Assembly (NCBI GenBank): GCA_023230455.1
Contig: JALNXH010000010.1
Span: 51,922 to 115,921, forward strand
Source of the DNA: Rhodocyclaceae bacterium
Lineage (GTDB): Bacteria; Pseudomonadota; Gammaproteobacteria; Burkholderiales; Rhodocyclaceae
Direction: 5' to 3'
Length of the DNA stretch: 64,000 nucleotides
The notes beneath the pieces are model-generated. The model had not been told where the DNA came from. It saw only the letters and a list, made by a program, of their open reading frames with translations, and ran no database searches. Positions 41,885 to 49,511 of the stretch are shown here, one piece after another. Both the position numbers and the translations under genes were made by a program. The first letter of the stretch is position 1. Each line of letters starts with the position of its first letter.

Positions 41885-43255
41885 ATGCAATACAAATCTC
41901 AAGCGGTGGCCAAGCCCTATTTCATAGGCGCGCTCGGCCTGTTCGTGGCGCAGATCCTGTTCGGGCTGATCATGGGCCTGCAATATGTGGTCGGCGATTT
42001 TCTGTTTCCCGAAATTCCCTTCAACGTCGCGCGCATGGTGCATACCAATGCGCTGATCGTCTGGCTGCTGATGGGCTTCATGGGGTCGGCCTACTATCTG
42101 GTTCCTGAGGAGGCGGAGCGCGAGCTCTACAGCCCGAAGCTGGCGATCGTCACGTTCTGGGTCTTCCTCGTCGCCGCTGCGCTTACCGTGGTCGGTTATC
42201 TGGCCGTACCTTATGCGACGTTGGCCAAGATCACCGGCAACGACCTGTTGCCGACGATGGGCCGTGAGTTCCTCGAACAGCCGACCGTCACCAAAATCGG
42301 CATCGTCCTCGTGGCGCTGTCGATGCTGTTCAATCTGTCGATGACCTACCTCAAGGGACGCAAGACATCGATCACCACCGTGCTGCTGCTCGGCCTGTGG
42401 GGACTGGCGGTCTTCTTCCTGTTCTCCTTCTACAACCCGACCAATCTGGTGCTCGACAAGTTCTACTGGTGGTGGGTGGTGCATCTCTGGGTGGAAGGCG
42501 TATGGGAACTGATCCTCGGCGCGCTGCTGGCGTTCGTGCTGATCAAGGTGACCGGGGTCGACCGCGAGGTGATCGAGAAGTGGCTGTACGTGATCATCAC
42601 CCTGGCGCTGGTTACAGGTCTTATCGGTACCGGCCACCACTACTATTGGATCGGCACGCCGGAATACTGGCAGTGGTTCGGTTCGGTGTTCTCCGCGCTG
42701 GAACCGATTCCCTTCTTCGCCATGACCCTGTTCGCTTTCAATATGGTCAACCGCCGCCGTCGCGAGCACCCGAATCGGGCCGCTACGCTATGGGCGCTGG
42801 GTACCGGCGTAATGTCCTTCCTCGGCGCGGGTGTATGGGGTTTTCTGCACACCCTGGCACCGGTGAATTTCTATACCCACGGTTCGCAGATCACCGCGGC
42901 ACACGGCCACATGGCCTTCTACGGTGCCTATGTGATGGTGGTCCTCACCATGATTTCCTACTCGATGCCCCTGATGCGCGGCCGCCAGGCCAACAGCAAT
43001 GCATCGCAGGTGATGGAAATGTGGGGCTTCTGGCTGATGACCATCGCGATGGTGTTCATCACGCTGTTCCTCACCGCCGCGGGCATCCTCCAAGTCTGGC
43101 TGCAGCGTGTGGCGACGACACCATTATCCTTCATGGCCACGCAGGATCAGCTGGCGCTGTTCTACTGGCTGCGCGAAGGCACCGGGGTGGTCTTCCTGAT
43201 CGGCCTGCTGGTTTATCTGGCGAGCTTCTTCAAGGGCGAAAAAGTCGCCGCCTGA
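41885..43255 (+). CDS. norB: Nitric oxide reductase subunit B (NorB)
   Basis: NorB is the catalytic membrane subunit with hemes b and b3 and a non-heme iron. At 456 residues with about twelve helices it has normal length. Ligand regions are visible: ARMVHTNALIVWLLMGFMGS (heme b His), WWVVHLWVEGVWELI (His and Glu of the FeB site), GTGHHYYWIG (His pair) and AAHGHMAFYGAYVMVVLTMISY. It carries one of the rare CTGCAG sites (43099). No norQ or norD gene follows. Confidence 0.98.
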   Translation: MQYKSQAVAKPYFIGALGLFVAQILFGLIMGLQYVVGDFLFPEIPFNVARMVHTNALIVWLLMGFMGSAYYLVPEEAERELYSPKLAIVTFWVFLVAAALTVVGYLAVPYATLAKITGNDLLPTMGREFLEQPTVTKIGIVLVALSMLFNLSMTYLKGRKTSITTVLLLGLWGLAVFFLFSFYNPTNLVLDKFYWWWVVHLWVEGVWELILGALLAFVLIKVTGVDREVIEKWLYVIITLALVTGLIGTGHHYYWIGTPEYWQWFGSVFSALEPIPFFAMTLFAFNMVNRRRREHPNRAATLWALGTGVMSFLGAGVWGFLHTLAPVNFYTHGSQITAAHGHMAFYGAYVMVVLTMISYSMPLMRGRQANSNASQVMEMWGFWLMTIAMVFITLFLTAAGILQVWLQRVATTPLSFMATQDQLALFYWLREGTGVVFLIGLLVYLASFFKGEKVAA

Positions 43256-43279
43256 TCCAACGTTATCCTTTGGTTCTTC

Positions 43280-43307
43280 GGCCCTCCATTGCGAGGGCCT
43301 TTTTTTT
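43280..43307 (+). terminator. Rho-independent terminator after norB
   Basis: GGCCCTC (43280-43286) pairs with GAGGGCC (43293-43299) around 6 bases and is followed by a run of eight T. It closes the nirE-norCB unit ahead of the convergent sensor kinase gene. Confidence 0.92.
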
Positions 43308-43325
43308 GCCTGCCGGAATCGGTTG

Positions 43326-44714
43326 CTATGGACGCAGCGGCAACCGTATCTCGAACGTCGTCAGGCCGCGCTCGGAACGTACCGATGCATCTCCGCCGTG
43401 TGCGCGGGCGATGGAGCGGGTGATCGCCAAGCCGAGCCCGGCGCCTTCGCCGAAACGCCGGCGCGATGCATCCACCCGGTAGAAGCGGTCAAACAGCCGA
43501 GGCAGATGTTGCTGCGGGATGGTTAGGCCACTGTTTTCCACCGACAATGTCAGTGCAGCTTCGTCTGTGGCGACGCGGATCGCAATATGTCCGCCGGCCG
43601 GCGTATGACGAATTGCATTGGAGAGCAGATTGCTCAATGCCCGGCGCAGCATCAGCCGGTCGCCGCTGACCAGGCCTGCGCCGGCGCAGCTCAGGCGGAT
43701 GCCTTTTTCGTCGAGCAGCGCATCGTAAAATTCCGCCAGTCCGCGTATCTCCGCCGGCAGATCTACGGGTTCCCGATGGGGGACGATGAGGTCGTTGTCG
43801 GATTTGGCGAGCAACAGCATGTCGGCGATCATCCGTGACAGGCGCTCGAATTCCTCGACGTTGGAAGCGAGAACATCGTTGTATTCGGCGAGCGTCCGCG
43901 ATCGGGAAAGAGTGACTTGGGTCTGGGTCAGCAGGTTGGCGACCGGGGTGCGCAGCTCATGGGCGAGGTCGGAGGAAAAGTCGGACAGGCGGCGGAAGGA
44001 ATCCTGCAAGCGCGCCAGCATCTCGTTCAAGGTCGCGGCCACCTCCGCCAGCTCGGCAGGGATCGCGTCGACCGGCAGTCGCTGGTCGAGCCGCGCGGCG
44101 GTGATCTCCGCAGCCCGCTGGCGGATTTCGCGCAGCGGCGCCAACCCGCGACGCGCTGCGAACCAGCCGAGCAACCCGGTCAGTAGAGCGGCTGCGGCCA
44201 TGACTGACCAGAGCGCCTGCTTAAACGAATACATGAAGTGTTGATGGTGCGAAAGCTCGGTGGACACCGCTACGACCGTAGGGGCGAGGCTCGCATCGCC
44301 GATCCTGGCTTCGGCAAAGACTCCCCGGTAGGAGCGATTCGCAGCATCGGTCCACACCGATGTCAGCCCACGTTTCGCCCGGGTACGGATGTCGTCGGGA
44401 AACTGCGCGCCGGCTGTTGCATAAAGGGTCCGCCCCTCGGCGGAGAGCACGGCCACTGCCAATCCGTGGTGACCGACAAGGGATTCGTCCAACTTGGCCG
44501 ATAGCGCGTCGATCCCCCGGTTGGAGTCGACTTTTCGCAATGCGCTTTGTAGCAATTCGATCTTGCCCGTCAGTAGCTCCATATCGAGTTCCTCGAAGTG
44601 CCGCTCGACTAGTGTGCCGACGAGGAGCCCGAGCAATAGCAATACCGTGGTCGATACCGCGGCGAAAAGCAGGGTCAGCCGAAAAGTGATGGATTTCCGC
44701 CACCCCGCGCTCAC
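43326..44714 (-). CDS. cusS: Copper/heavy-metal sensor histidine kinase (CusS-like)
   Basis: This is a membrane kinase likely sensing periplasmic copper or silver. The 462 residues show a first membrane helix (FRLTLLFAAVSTTVLLLLGLLVGTL), a periplasmic sensor to about residue 165, a second helix, a HAMP region and the kinase core: H-box SDLAHELRTPVANLLTQTQV, N-box RRALSNLLSNAIRHTP, and G-boxes FDRFYRVDASRRRFGEGAGLGLAI. It overlaps the response regulator gene by 4 bases. The Cus efflux genes across the divergent promoter give the metal assignment. Confidence 0.88.
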   Translation of the reverse strand: MSAGWRKSITFRLTLLFAAVSTTVLLLLGLLVGTLVERHFEELDMELLTGKIELLQSALRKVDSNRGIDALSAKLDESLVGHHGLAVAVLSAEGRTLYATAGAQFPDDIRTRAKRGLTSVWTDAANRSYRGVFAEARIGDASLAPTVVAVSTELSHHQHFMYSFKQALWSVMAAAALLTGLLGWFAARRGLAPLREIRQRAAEITAARLDQRLPVDAIPAELAEVAATLNEMLARLQDSFRRLSDFSSDLAHELRTPVANLLTQTQVTLSRSRTLAEYNDVLASNVEEFERLSRMIADMLLLAKSDNDLIVPHREPVDLPAEIRGLAEFYDALLDEKGIRLSCAGAGLVSGDRLMLRRALSNLLSNAIRHTPAGGHIAIRVATDEAALTLSVENSGLTIPQQHLPRLFDRFYRVDASRRRFGEGAGLGLAITRSIARAHGGDASVRSERGLTTFEIRLPLRP

Positions 44715-45388
44715 TCCGCGACCTCCAGGACGTAACCCATGCCGCGGATGGTGTGGATCAGTTTCGGTACGAAACCGTCGTCCACCTTCGCCCGCAGTCG
44801 CCGGACGGCGACCTCGATAACGTTGGTGTCGCTGTCGAAGTTCATGTCCCAGACCTGGGAGGCGATCAGCGAGCGGGGCAGCACTTCGCCCTGGCGGCGC
44901 AGCAGCAATTCCAGCAAGGCGAACTCCTTGGAAGTGAGATCGATTCGCCTGCCCGAGCGGACGACCCGACGCCGCATCAGGTCCACTTCGAGATCGGCGG
45001 CGCGTAGTGTGTCGGGCTCCTTGCTCCGGCTACCGCGGCGCAGCAGTGTTCTGACACGGGCAAGCAGCTCGGAAAAAGCGAAGGGCTTCACCAGATAGTC
45101 GTCGGCGCCGAGTTCCAGTCCTTTGACCCGGTCGTCCACCTCGTCGCGGGCGGTGAGAAAAAGCACCGGCAGTTCCTTGCCGGCCTTGCGCAGGCCCTGC
45201 AGCACCTGCCAGCCGTCGAGGCTGGGCAGCATCACATCGAGAATCGCCAGTTCGTAGCTGCCGCTCAGCAGGAGATGCAGCCCGTCGTGACCGTCGCGCA
45301 CCAGATCGACGACGAAACCGGCTTCCGTCAGCCCCTGATGGAGGTAGCTCCCGGTTTTCGGTTCGTCTTCGACGACGAGGATTTTCAT
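44711..45388 (-). CDS. cusR: OmpR-family response regulator (CusR/CopR-like)
   Basis: This is the partner of the adjacent kinase. ATG 45388 with GGGAG ahead gives MKILVVEDEPKTGSYLHQGL, the usual start; 225 residues. The receiver domain has phospho-acceptor Asp51 (LAILDVMLPSLDGWQ), FLTARDEVDDRVKGLELGADDYLVKPFAF and then the winged-helix output domain (LEVDLMRRRVVRSGRRIDLTSKEFALLELLL, NVIEVAVRRLRAKVDDG). It probably binds the GATTAC inverted repeat in the divergent promoter. Confidence 0.9.
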   Translation of the reverse strand: MKILVVEDEPKTGSYLHQGLTEAGFVVDLVRDGHDGLHLLLSGSYELAILDVMLPSLDGWQVLQGLRKAGKELPVLFLTARDEVDDRVKGLELGADDYLVKPFAFSELLARVRTLLRRGSRSKEPDTLRAADLEVDLMRRRVVRSGRRIDLTSKEFALLELLLRRQGEVLPRSLIASQVWDMNFDSDTNVIEVAVRRLRAKVDDGFVPKLIHTIRGMGYVLEVAE

Positions 45389-45450
45389 GGGCGGACTCCC
45401 GAACATTTTCTCCCGGCGATTCTGCCCTGGGAGAAGGGCGGCTTCTTGAA

Positions 45451-45468
45451 GATTACGGAAATGTAATC
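45451..45468. promoter_or_regulatory. Inverted repeat, probable CusR-like operator
   Basis: GATTAC-GGAAAT-GTAATC is a perfect 6+6 palindrome with a 6-base spacer. It is centred in the 147-base gap between the response regulator and the cytochrome c-cusFCBA operon, about 75 bases from either start codon. Confidence 0.7.
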
Positions 45469-45535
45469 CTCCGGTCAGTGTTTCGTTAAGCCGGATACCG
45501 CAAAATCCCCCCATCGACATTCTGGATCGCCAACC

Positions 45536-46177
45536 ATGAAAAAACTACTTACAGGGGCTTTGGGCATTCTGCTCCTCGCTGTCGCGGCGGCGGCGCTGGT
45601 CCAAGCGGGCTGCGTCGACGTTGCGGCCGACACGCCGCACAGCCCGCTGGTCTACCGGCTGATCGAATGGACGCGGGAGCGCTCCGTGGATCGTCAATCG
45701 CAGGACGTCGCTCCGCCCGCGAACCTGGCCGAGCCTGAACGCATCCGCCGCGGCGCTGGAAATTACGACGCCATGTGCGCCGATTGCCACACGGCTCCAG
45801 GGCGCGAGGATTCGGAACTCCGCAAAGGCCTCTATCCGCAACCGCCTGATTTTTCCCGTCGTGCGGCGGAAAGCGGCGACTCCGGGCGGGAGAATGCCCG
45901 TCGCTTCTGGATCATCAAGCACGGCATTAAGGCGTCGGCCATGCCGGCCTGGTCCCGGGCCGGCGTCGACGATGAAGGCGTTTGGGATCTGGTCGCCTTC
46001 CTCAAGGTGCTGCCCGGCTTGTCGGCGGAGGACTACCGTCGGCAGGTCGAATCCAGCGATGGGCATCGGCATGGCGGCATGAACGCTCAACATTCGCCCC
46101 CGCCAACCGGTGCAGACCGCCACCCCTCGGCTTCAGCGCATGAGCCTATCCACCACCACCCGGCCCATGCCCACTGA
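45536..46177 (+). CDS. Cytochrome c with histidine-rich C-terminus, Cus operon
   Basis: This gene leads the efflux operon. The 213-residue product has an N-terminal membrane anchor or signal (LLTGALGILLLAVAAAALVQAG), a c-heme motif CADCH at residues 81-85 (YDAMCADCHTAPG), a probable axial Met in KASAMPAWSRAG, and a C-terminal tail of about 40 residues rich in His (GHRHGG, HEPIHHHPAHAH). Related cytochromes occur beside copper/silver efflux genes in betaproteobacteria. The tail may bind metal. I do not know its partner. Confidence 0.85.
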   Translation: MKKLLTGALGILLLAVAAAALVQAGCVDVAADTPHSPLVYRLIEWTRERSVDRQSQDVAPPANLAEPERIRRGAGNYDAMCADCHTAPGREDSELRKGLYPQPPDFSRRAAESGDSGRENARRFWIIKHGIKASAMPAWSRAGVDDEGVWDLVAFLKVLPGLSAEDYRRQVESSDGHRHGGMNAQHSPPPTGADRHPSASAHEPIHHHPAHAH

Positions 46178-46250
46178 ATCGAGGCGCAGCGGGGCATCCG
46201 TGAGAGCCATTTGCCGCATTCACATTCAAATCAATGCAAAGGAAATCATC

Positions 46251-46607
46251 ATGAACCGTTTGATCGCCTGCCTCGTGCTTGCCGGGTCAGCCGTTGCTGT
46301 GTCGATACCGGGAACTGCCGCCGAGAAAATGCATGCCACGGGCCACGCGACGGGGAGCGCATCGAAAGGTCCGGCGTCAGCCGCGGTGCCGCTGGCCGAC
46401 GGTTTGGTCAAAAAGGTCGACAAGACAGCCGGCCTGATTACGCTGTCCCACGGCCCCCTGCCGGGCGGCATGCCTGCCATGACCATGGCTTTTCGCGTCA
46501 AGGAGGCTGCTTGGTTGGAGCAGATCGCGGTCGGGCAGACGATTCGTTTTGCAGCGGATCAGGTCAATGGCGCGATGACCGTGGTACGTTTCGAGCCTGG
46601 CCGATGA
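46251..46607 (+). CDS. cusF: Periplasmic copper/silver chaperone CusF
   Basis: CusF delivers Cu(I) or Ag(I) to the CusCBA pump. ATG 46251 with AAAGGA ahead gives 118 residues and a signal peptide (MNRLIACLVLAGSAVAVSIPGTAA). The CusF domain shows LVKKVDKTAGLITLSHGPL, then the metal-ligand region GMPAMTMAFRVKEAAW, and VGQTIRFAADQVNGAMTVVRFE. The His ligand (LSHGP) and Met pair (MTM) of E. coli CusF are present; the Trp capping the site appears as W in KEAAWLE or has shifted. Confidence 0.92.
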   Translation: MNRLIACLVLAGSAVAVSIPGTAAEKMHATGHATGSASKGPASAAVPLADGLVKKVDKTAGLITLSHGPLPGGMPAMTMAFRVKEAAWLEQIAVGQTIRFAADQVNGAMTVVRFEPGR

Positions 46608-46647
46608 CCGGCTGCGGCCGCAAGGAGGCGCGCAAGGAGCGATATCC

Positions 46648-47919
46648 ATGAAGCGAGATTCAATTTCCCATCGACTGCTGGCCCTCGTCGCCTGCCTTTG
46701 CGCGGCCGTAGCGCAGGCGCAGGACGCCGCATTGGGCAGCGACGTCGAAGCGCTGCTGCATTATGCGCGGCAGCACAACCCGGACTATGCCGGCATGCGC
46801 TATGAGGCTGACGCCGCCAGCGAGCGCGCCGAGCCGGCCGGTGCCCTGCCCGATCCGAAGTTTCGCACCGAACTGCGCGACGTCACCCGGATGGGCGAGC
46901 AGAACGCCACGCTCGCGCCCAATCGTGTCGGCAGCACGCGCTATCTGGTTATGCAGGACGTGCCGTGGTTCGGCAAGCGCGACCTGAAGCGCGAGGTGGC
47001 CGAGCTGGAGGCCGCCGGCGCGCGCGGCCGCGCGCTGGCTACCTGGTCGGACGTCGCGGCGAAGATCAAGGCCACCTATGCCCAGCTGTATTACGTGTCG
47101 CGCAACGAGCGTCTCACCAAGGAGATCCTCGATCTGTTGACCCGCCTCGAACGGATTGCCCGCATGCGCTACAGCGGAGGCCTTGCAGCGCAGCAGGACG
47201 TCGTTCGCGCCCAGGTCGAGCAGACCCTGTTGCGCAGCGAATTGGTGGACATTGAGACCGAGCAGCACCACTTGCATACCCGCCTCAATTTACTGTTGGC
47301 GAGGCCGGCACGGGCACCGCTGGCGACCCCGGAACGCCTGCGTACCCTGCCGCCGCCGGCCGGGCTGGAGTTCGCGGCGCTTGAGCGGCGGGTGCGGGCG
47401 CGCAACCCGCTGCTTTCGGCCGCCGACTCGGGGGTCCGCGCCGCGGAGAAGGGCCGCGAGCTGGCCTACCGCAACCGTTATCCTGATTTCACCTTCGGCG
47501 TTTCGCCGATCCAATACCAGAATTCGCTCAAGGAGTGGGAGCTGATGGTCGAGCTCAACATCCCGCTACAGCGGGATTCGCGCCGTGCGCAGGAGCGCGA
47601 GGCCGAGGCGCTCCTGGCGTCGGCGAATTCGCGCCGCGAAGCGACTGCGAACCAGGTGCTCGCCGAACTGGCGGAGAACTTTGCTGCCCTCGATGCGGCG
47701 CGGCGCAACCAAAACCTGAGCGGCGACAGCCTGCTGGCGCAGGCTGAACTGGGCTACCAGTCGGCGCTTGCCGGTTACGAGAACGGCAAGCTGGATTTCG
47801 CCACGCTGCTCGATGCCCAGCGGCAGATCCGCCAGGCGAAACAGAATCAGATCAAGGCGCAGGCCGAGGCGCAGATGCGTCTCGCCGAAATCGAGCGTCT
47901 TCTCGGAGAAGACTTATGA
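46648..47919 (+). CDS. cusC: Outer-membrane efflux channel (CusC/TolC family)
   Basis: This is the outer-membrane component of the RND pump. The 423-residue protein has a signal peptide (to about AVAQA) and two outer-membrane efflux protein repeats rich in long helices (DLKREVAELEAAGARGRALATWSDVAAKIKATYAQLYY; LGYQSALAGYENGKLDFATLLDAQRQIRQAKQNQIKAQAEAQMRLAEI). It resembles the shorter CzcC-like branch often paired with CusBA. Its end overlaps cusB by 4 bases. Confidence 0.9.
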   Translation: MKRDSISHRLLALVACLCAAVAQAQDAALGSDVEALLHYARQHNPDYAGMRYEADAASERAEPAGALPDPKFRTELRDVTRMGEQNATLAPNRVGSTRYLVMQDVPWFGKRDLKREVAELEAAGARGRALATWSDVAAKIKATYAQLYYVSRNERLTKEILDLLTRLERIARMRYSGGLAAQQDVVRAQVEQTLLRSELVDIETEQHHLHTRLNLLLARPARAPLATPERLRTLPPPAGLEFAALERRVRARNPLLSAADSGVRAAEKGRELAYRNRYPDFTFGVSPIQYQNSLKEWELMVELNIPLQRDSRRAQEREAEALLASANSRREATANQVLAELAENFAALDAARRNQNLSGDSLLAQAELGYQSALAGYENGKLDFATLLDAQRQIRQAKQNQIKAQAEAQMRLAEIERLLGEDL

Positions 47920-49487
47920 CTGAAAGGAATTCCTCAGGGATGACCACAGGCGCCAAGATTGCCGCGGCGCTGGTTCTGGCTGTTCTTGTCGCCGGTGCCG
48001 GCTACTGGGCCGGCCAGCGCAGCGCCGGCGGCGAAGTCTCGGCGGCTGCCGATCCGGCGGCGAAGGCGGAGCGCAAGGTGCTCTACTATCGCAACCCGAT
48101 GGGGCTGGCGGACACTTCGCCGACGCCGAAAAAGGATCCGATGGGGATGGATTACCTGCCGGTCTACGCCGACGAAGAGACGGGCGGCGGGGCCGCACCG
48201 GGTCAGATCGGCATCGACCCGCAGAAAATCCAAAAGCTCGGCGTCCGAACCGAAGCCGCCGCGCGGCGCATGCTGGACAAGGTGATTCGCGCCGCCGGAC
48301 GCATCGAGGCCGACGAACGCCGCCAGTACACCGTCGCACCCAAGTTCGAGGGCTATGTCGAGCGCCTTTACGTCAGCGCTACCGGGCAGCCGGTGGCCAA
48401 GGGCCAGCCGCTGTTCGAGGTGTACAGCGCGGAACTGATCTCCGCTCAGCGCGAATACGCCAGCGCCCTACAGGGCGTCGAATCGCTCAAGCAGTCGGGC
48501 GGCGAAGCGCAGGTTGGCATGCGGCAACTGGCCGAAGCGAGTCTGGCGCGGCTGAAGAACTGGGATATTTCCGAAGAGCAGTTGCGGGTGCTGGCGAAGT
48601 CCGGCGAAGTCCGCCGCACATTGACCTTCCGTTCGCCGGCGAGCGGGCTGGTGACCGAGAAGAAAACCGTGCAGGGAATGCGCTTCATGCCCGGCGAAGT
48701 GCTTTACCAGATCGCCGACCTCTCCGCCGTGTGGGTGATCGCCGATGTTTTCGAGCAGGATCTCGCACTGGTGAAGCCTGGCGCCAAGGCCCGCGTGACT
48801 TTCGGCGCTTATCCGGGCAAGGTATTCGAAGGCAGGATCGCCTACGTCTATCCGACGCTCAACGCCGAAACCCGTACCGTTCCAATCCGCATCGAGCTGA
48901 ACAACCCTGGGCTGCTGCTCAAGCCCGGGATGTTCGCCCAGGTGGAACTCGCCGCCGTCGCCAAGGGCCAGGTCGTCACGGTTCCGCTTTCTTCGGTGAT
49001 CGACAGCGGTACGCGCCAGATCGTCCTGATCCAGGCCGGAGAGGGACGCTTCGAACCGCGTGAAGTGAAACTCGGCGCGCGCAGCGACACCTACGTTGAA
49101 GTCGTTTCAGGGGTCGCCGAGGGAGAGACGGTGGTGGTTGCCGCCAACTTCCTGATCGACGCGGAAAGCAATCTGAAGGCCGCGCTCGGCGGCTTTGGCC
49201 AGGCCTCCGCCGGCACGCCGAAATCCGTCGCCGCGGCGGTCGGCCACAAGGCCTCGGGCCAGGTCGAAGCGGTGGATGCCAAGGCCGGTACGGCCAGCAT
49301 CAGCCACGGACCGGTGGAAAGCCTGAAGTGGCCGGCGATGACCATGGAGTTCAAGGTCGCCAACCCGGCGTTGCTCGGCGAGCTGAAGCCGGGTACGGTA
49401 GTTGCCTTCGAGTTCGTTGAGCGCGGGCCGGGCGAATGGCTGATCACCGGGGTCAGCCCGGCCGCCAATTCGCACGCCGGCCACTGA
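47916..49487 (+). CDS. cusB: RND efflux periplasmic adaptor CusB with C-terminal CusF-like domain
   Basis: CusB bridges CusA and CusC. At 523 residues it is longer than E. coli CusB because of added modules: an N-terminal anchor (residues ~12-32), a heavy-metal-binding segment with YYRNPMGLADTSPTPKKDPMGMDYLPVY (~residues 49-77), the membrane-fusion core (RRQYTVAPKFEGYVERLYVSATGQPVAKGQPLFEVYS; ETRTVPIRIELNNPGLLLKPGMFAQV), and a CusF-like domain at the end (ASGQVEAVDAKAGTASISHGPVESLKWPAMTMEFKV). That last part repeats the SHGP...W-PAMTM ligand pattern of CusF. Confidence 0.93.
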   Translation: MTERNSSGMTTGAKIAAALVLAVLVAGAGYWAGQRSAGGEVSAAADPAAKAERKVLYYRNPMGLADTSPTPKKDPMGMDYLPVYADEETGGGAAPGQIGIDPQKIQKLGVRTEAAARRMLDKVIRAAGRIEADERRQYTVAPKFEGYVERLYVSATGQPVAKGQPLFEVYSAELISAQREYASALQGVESLKQSGGEAQVGMRQLAEASLARLKNWDISEEQLRVLAKSGEVRRTLTFRSPASGLVTEKKTVQGMRFMPGEVLYQIADLSAVWVIADVFEQDLALVKPGAKARVTFGAYPGKVFEGRIAYVYPTLNAETRTVPIRIELNNPGLLLKPGMFAQVELAAVAKGQVVTVPLSSVIDSGTRQIVLIQAGEGRFEPREVKLGARSDTYVEVVSGVAEGETVVVAANFLIDAESNLKAALGGFGQASAGTPKSVAAAVGHKASGQVEAVDAKAGTASISHGPVESLKWPAMTMEFKVANPALLGELKPGTVVAFEFVERGPGEWLITGVSPAANSHAGH

Positions 49488-49511
49488 CCGCCGCACGGAG
49501 CGTCTTTCGCC

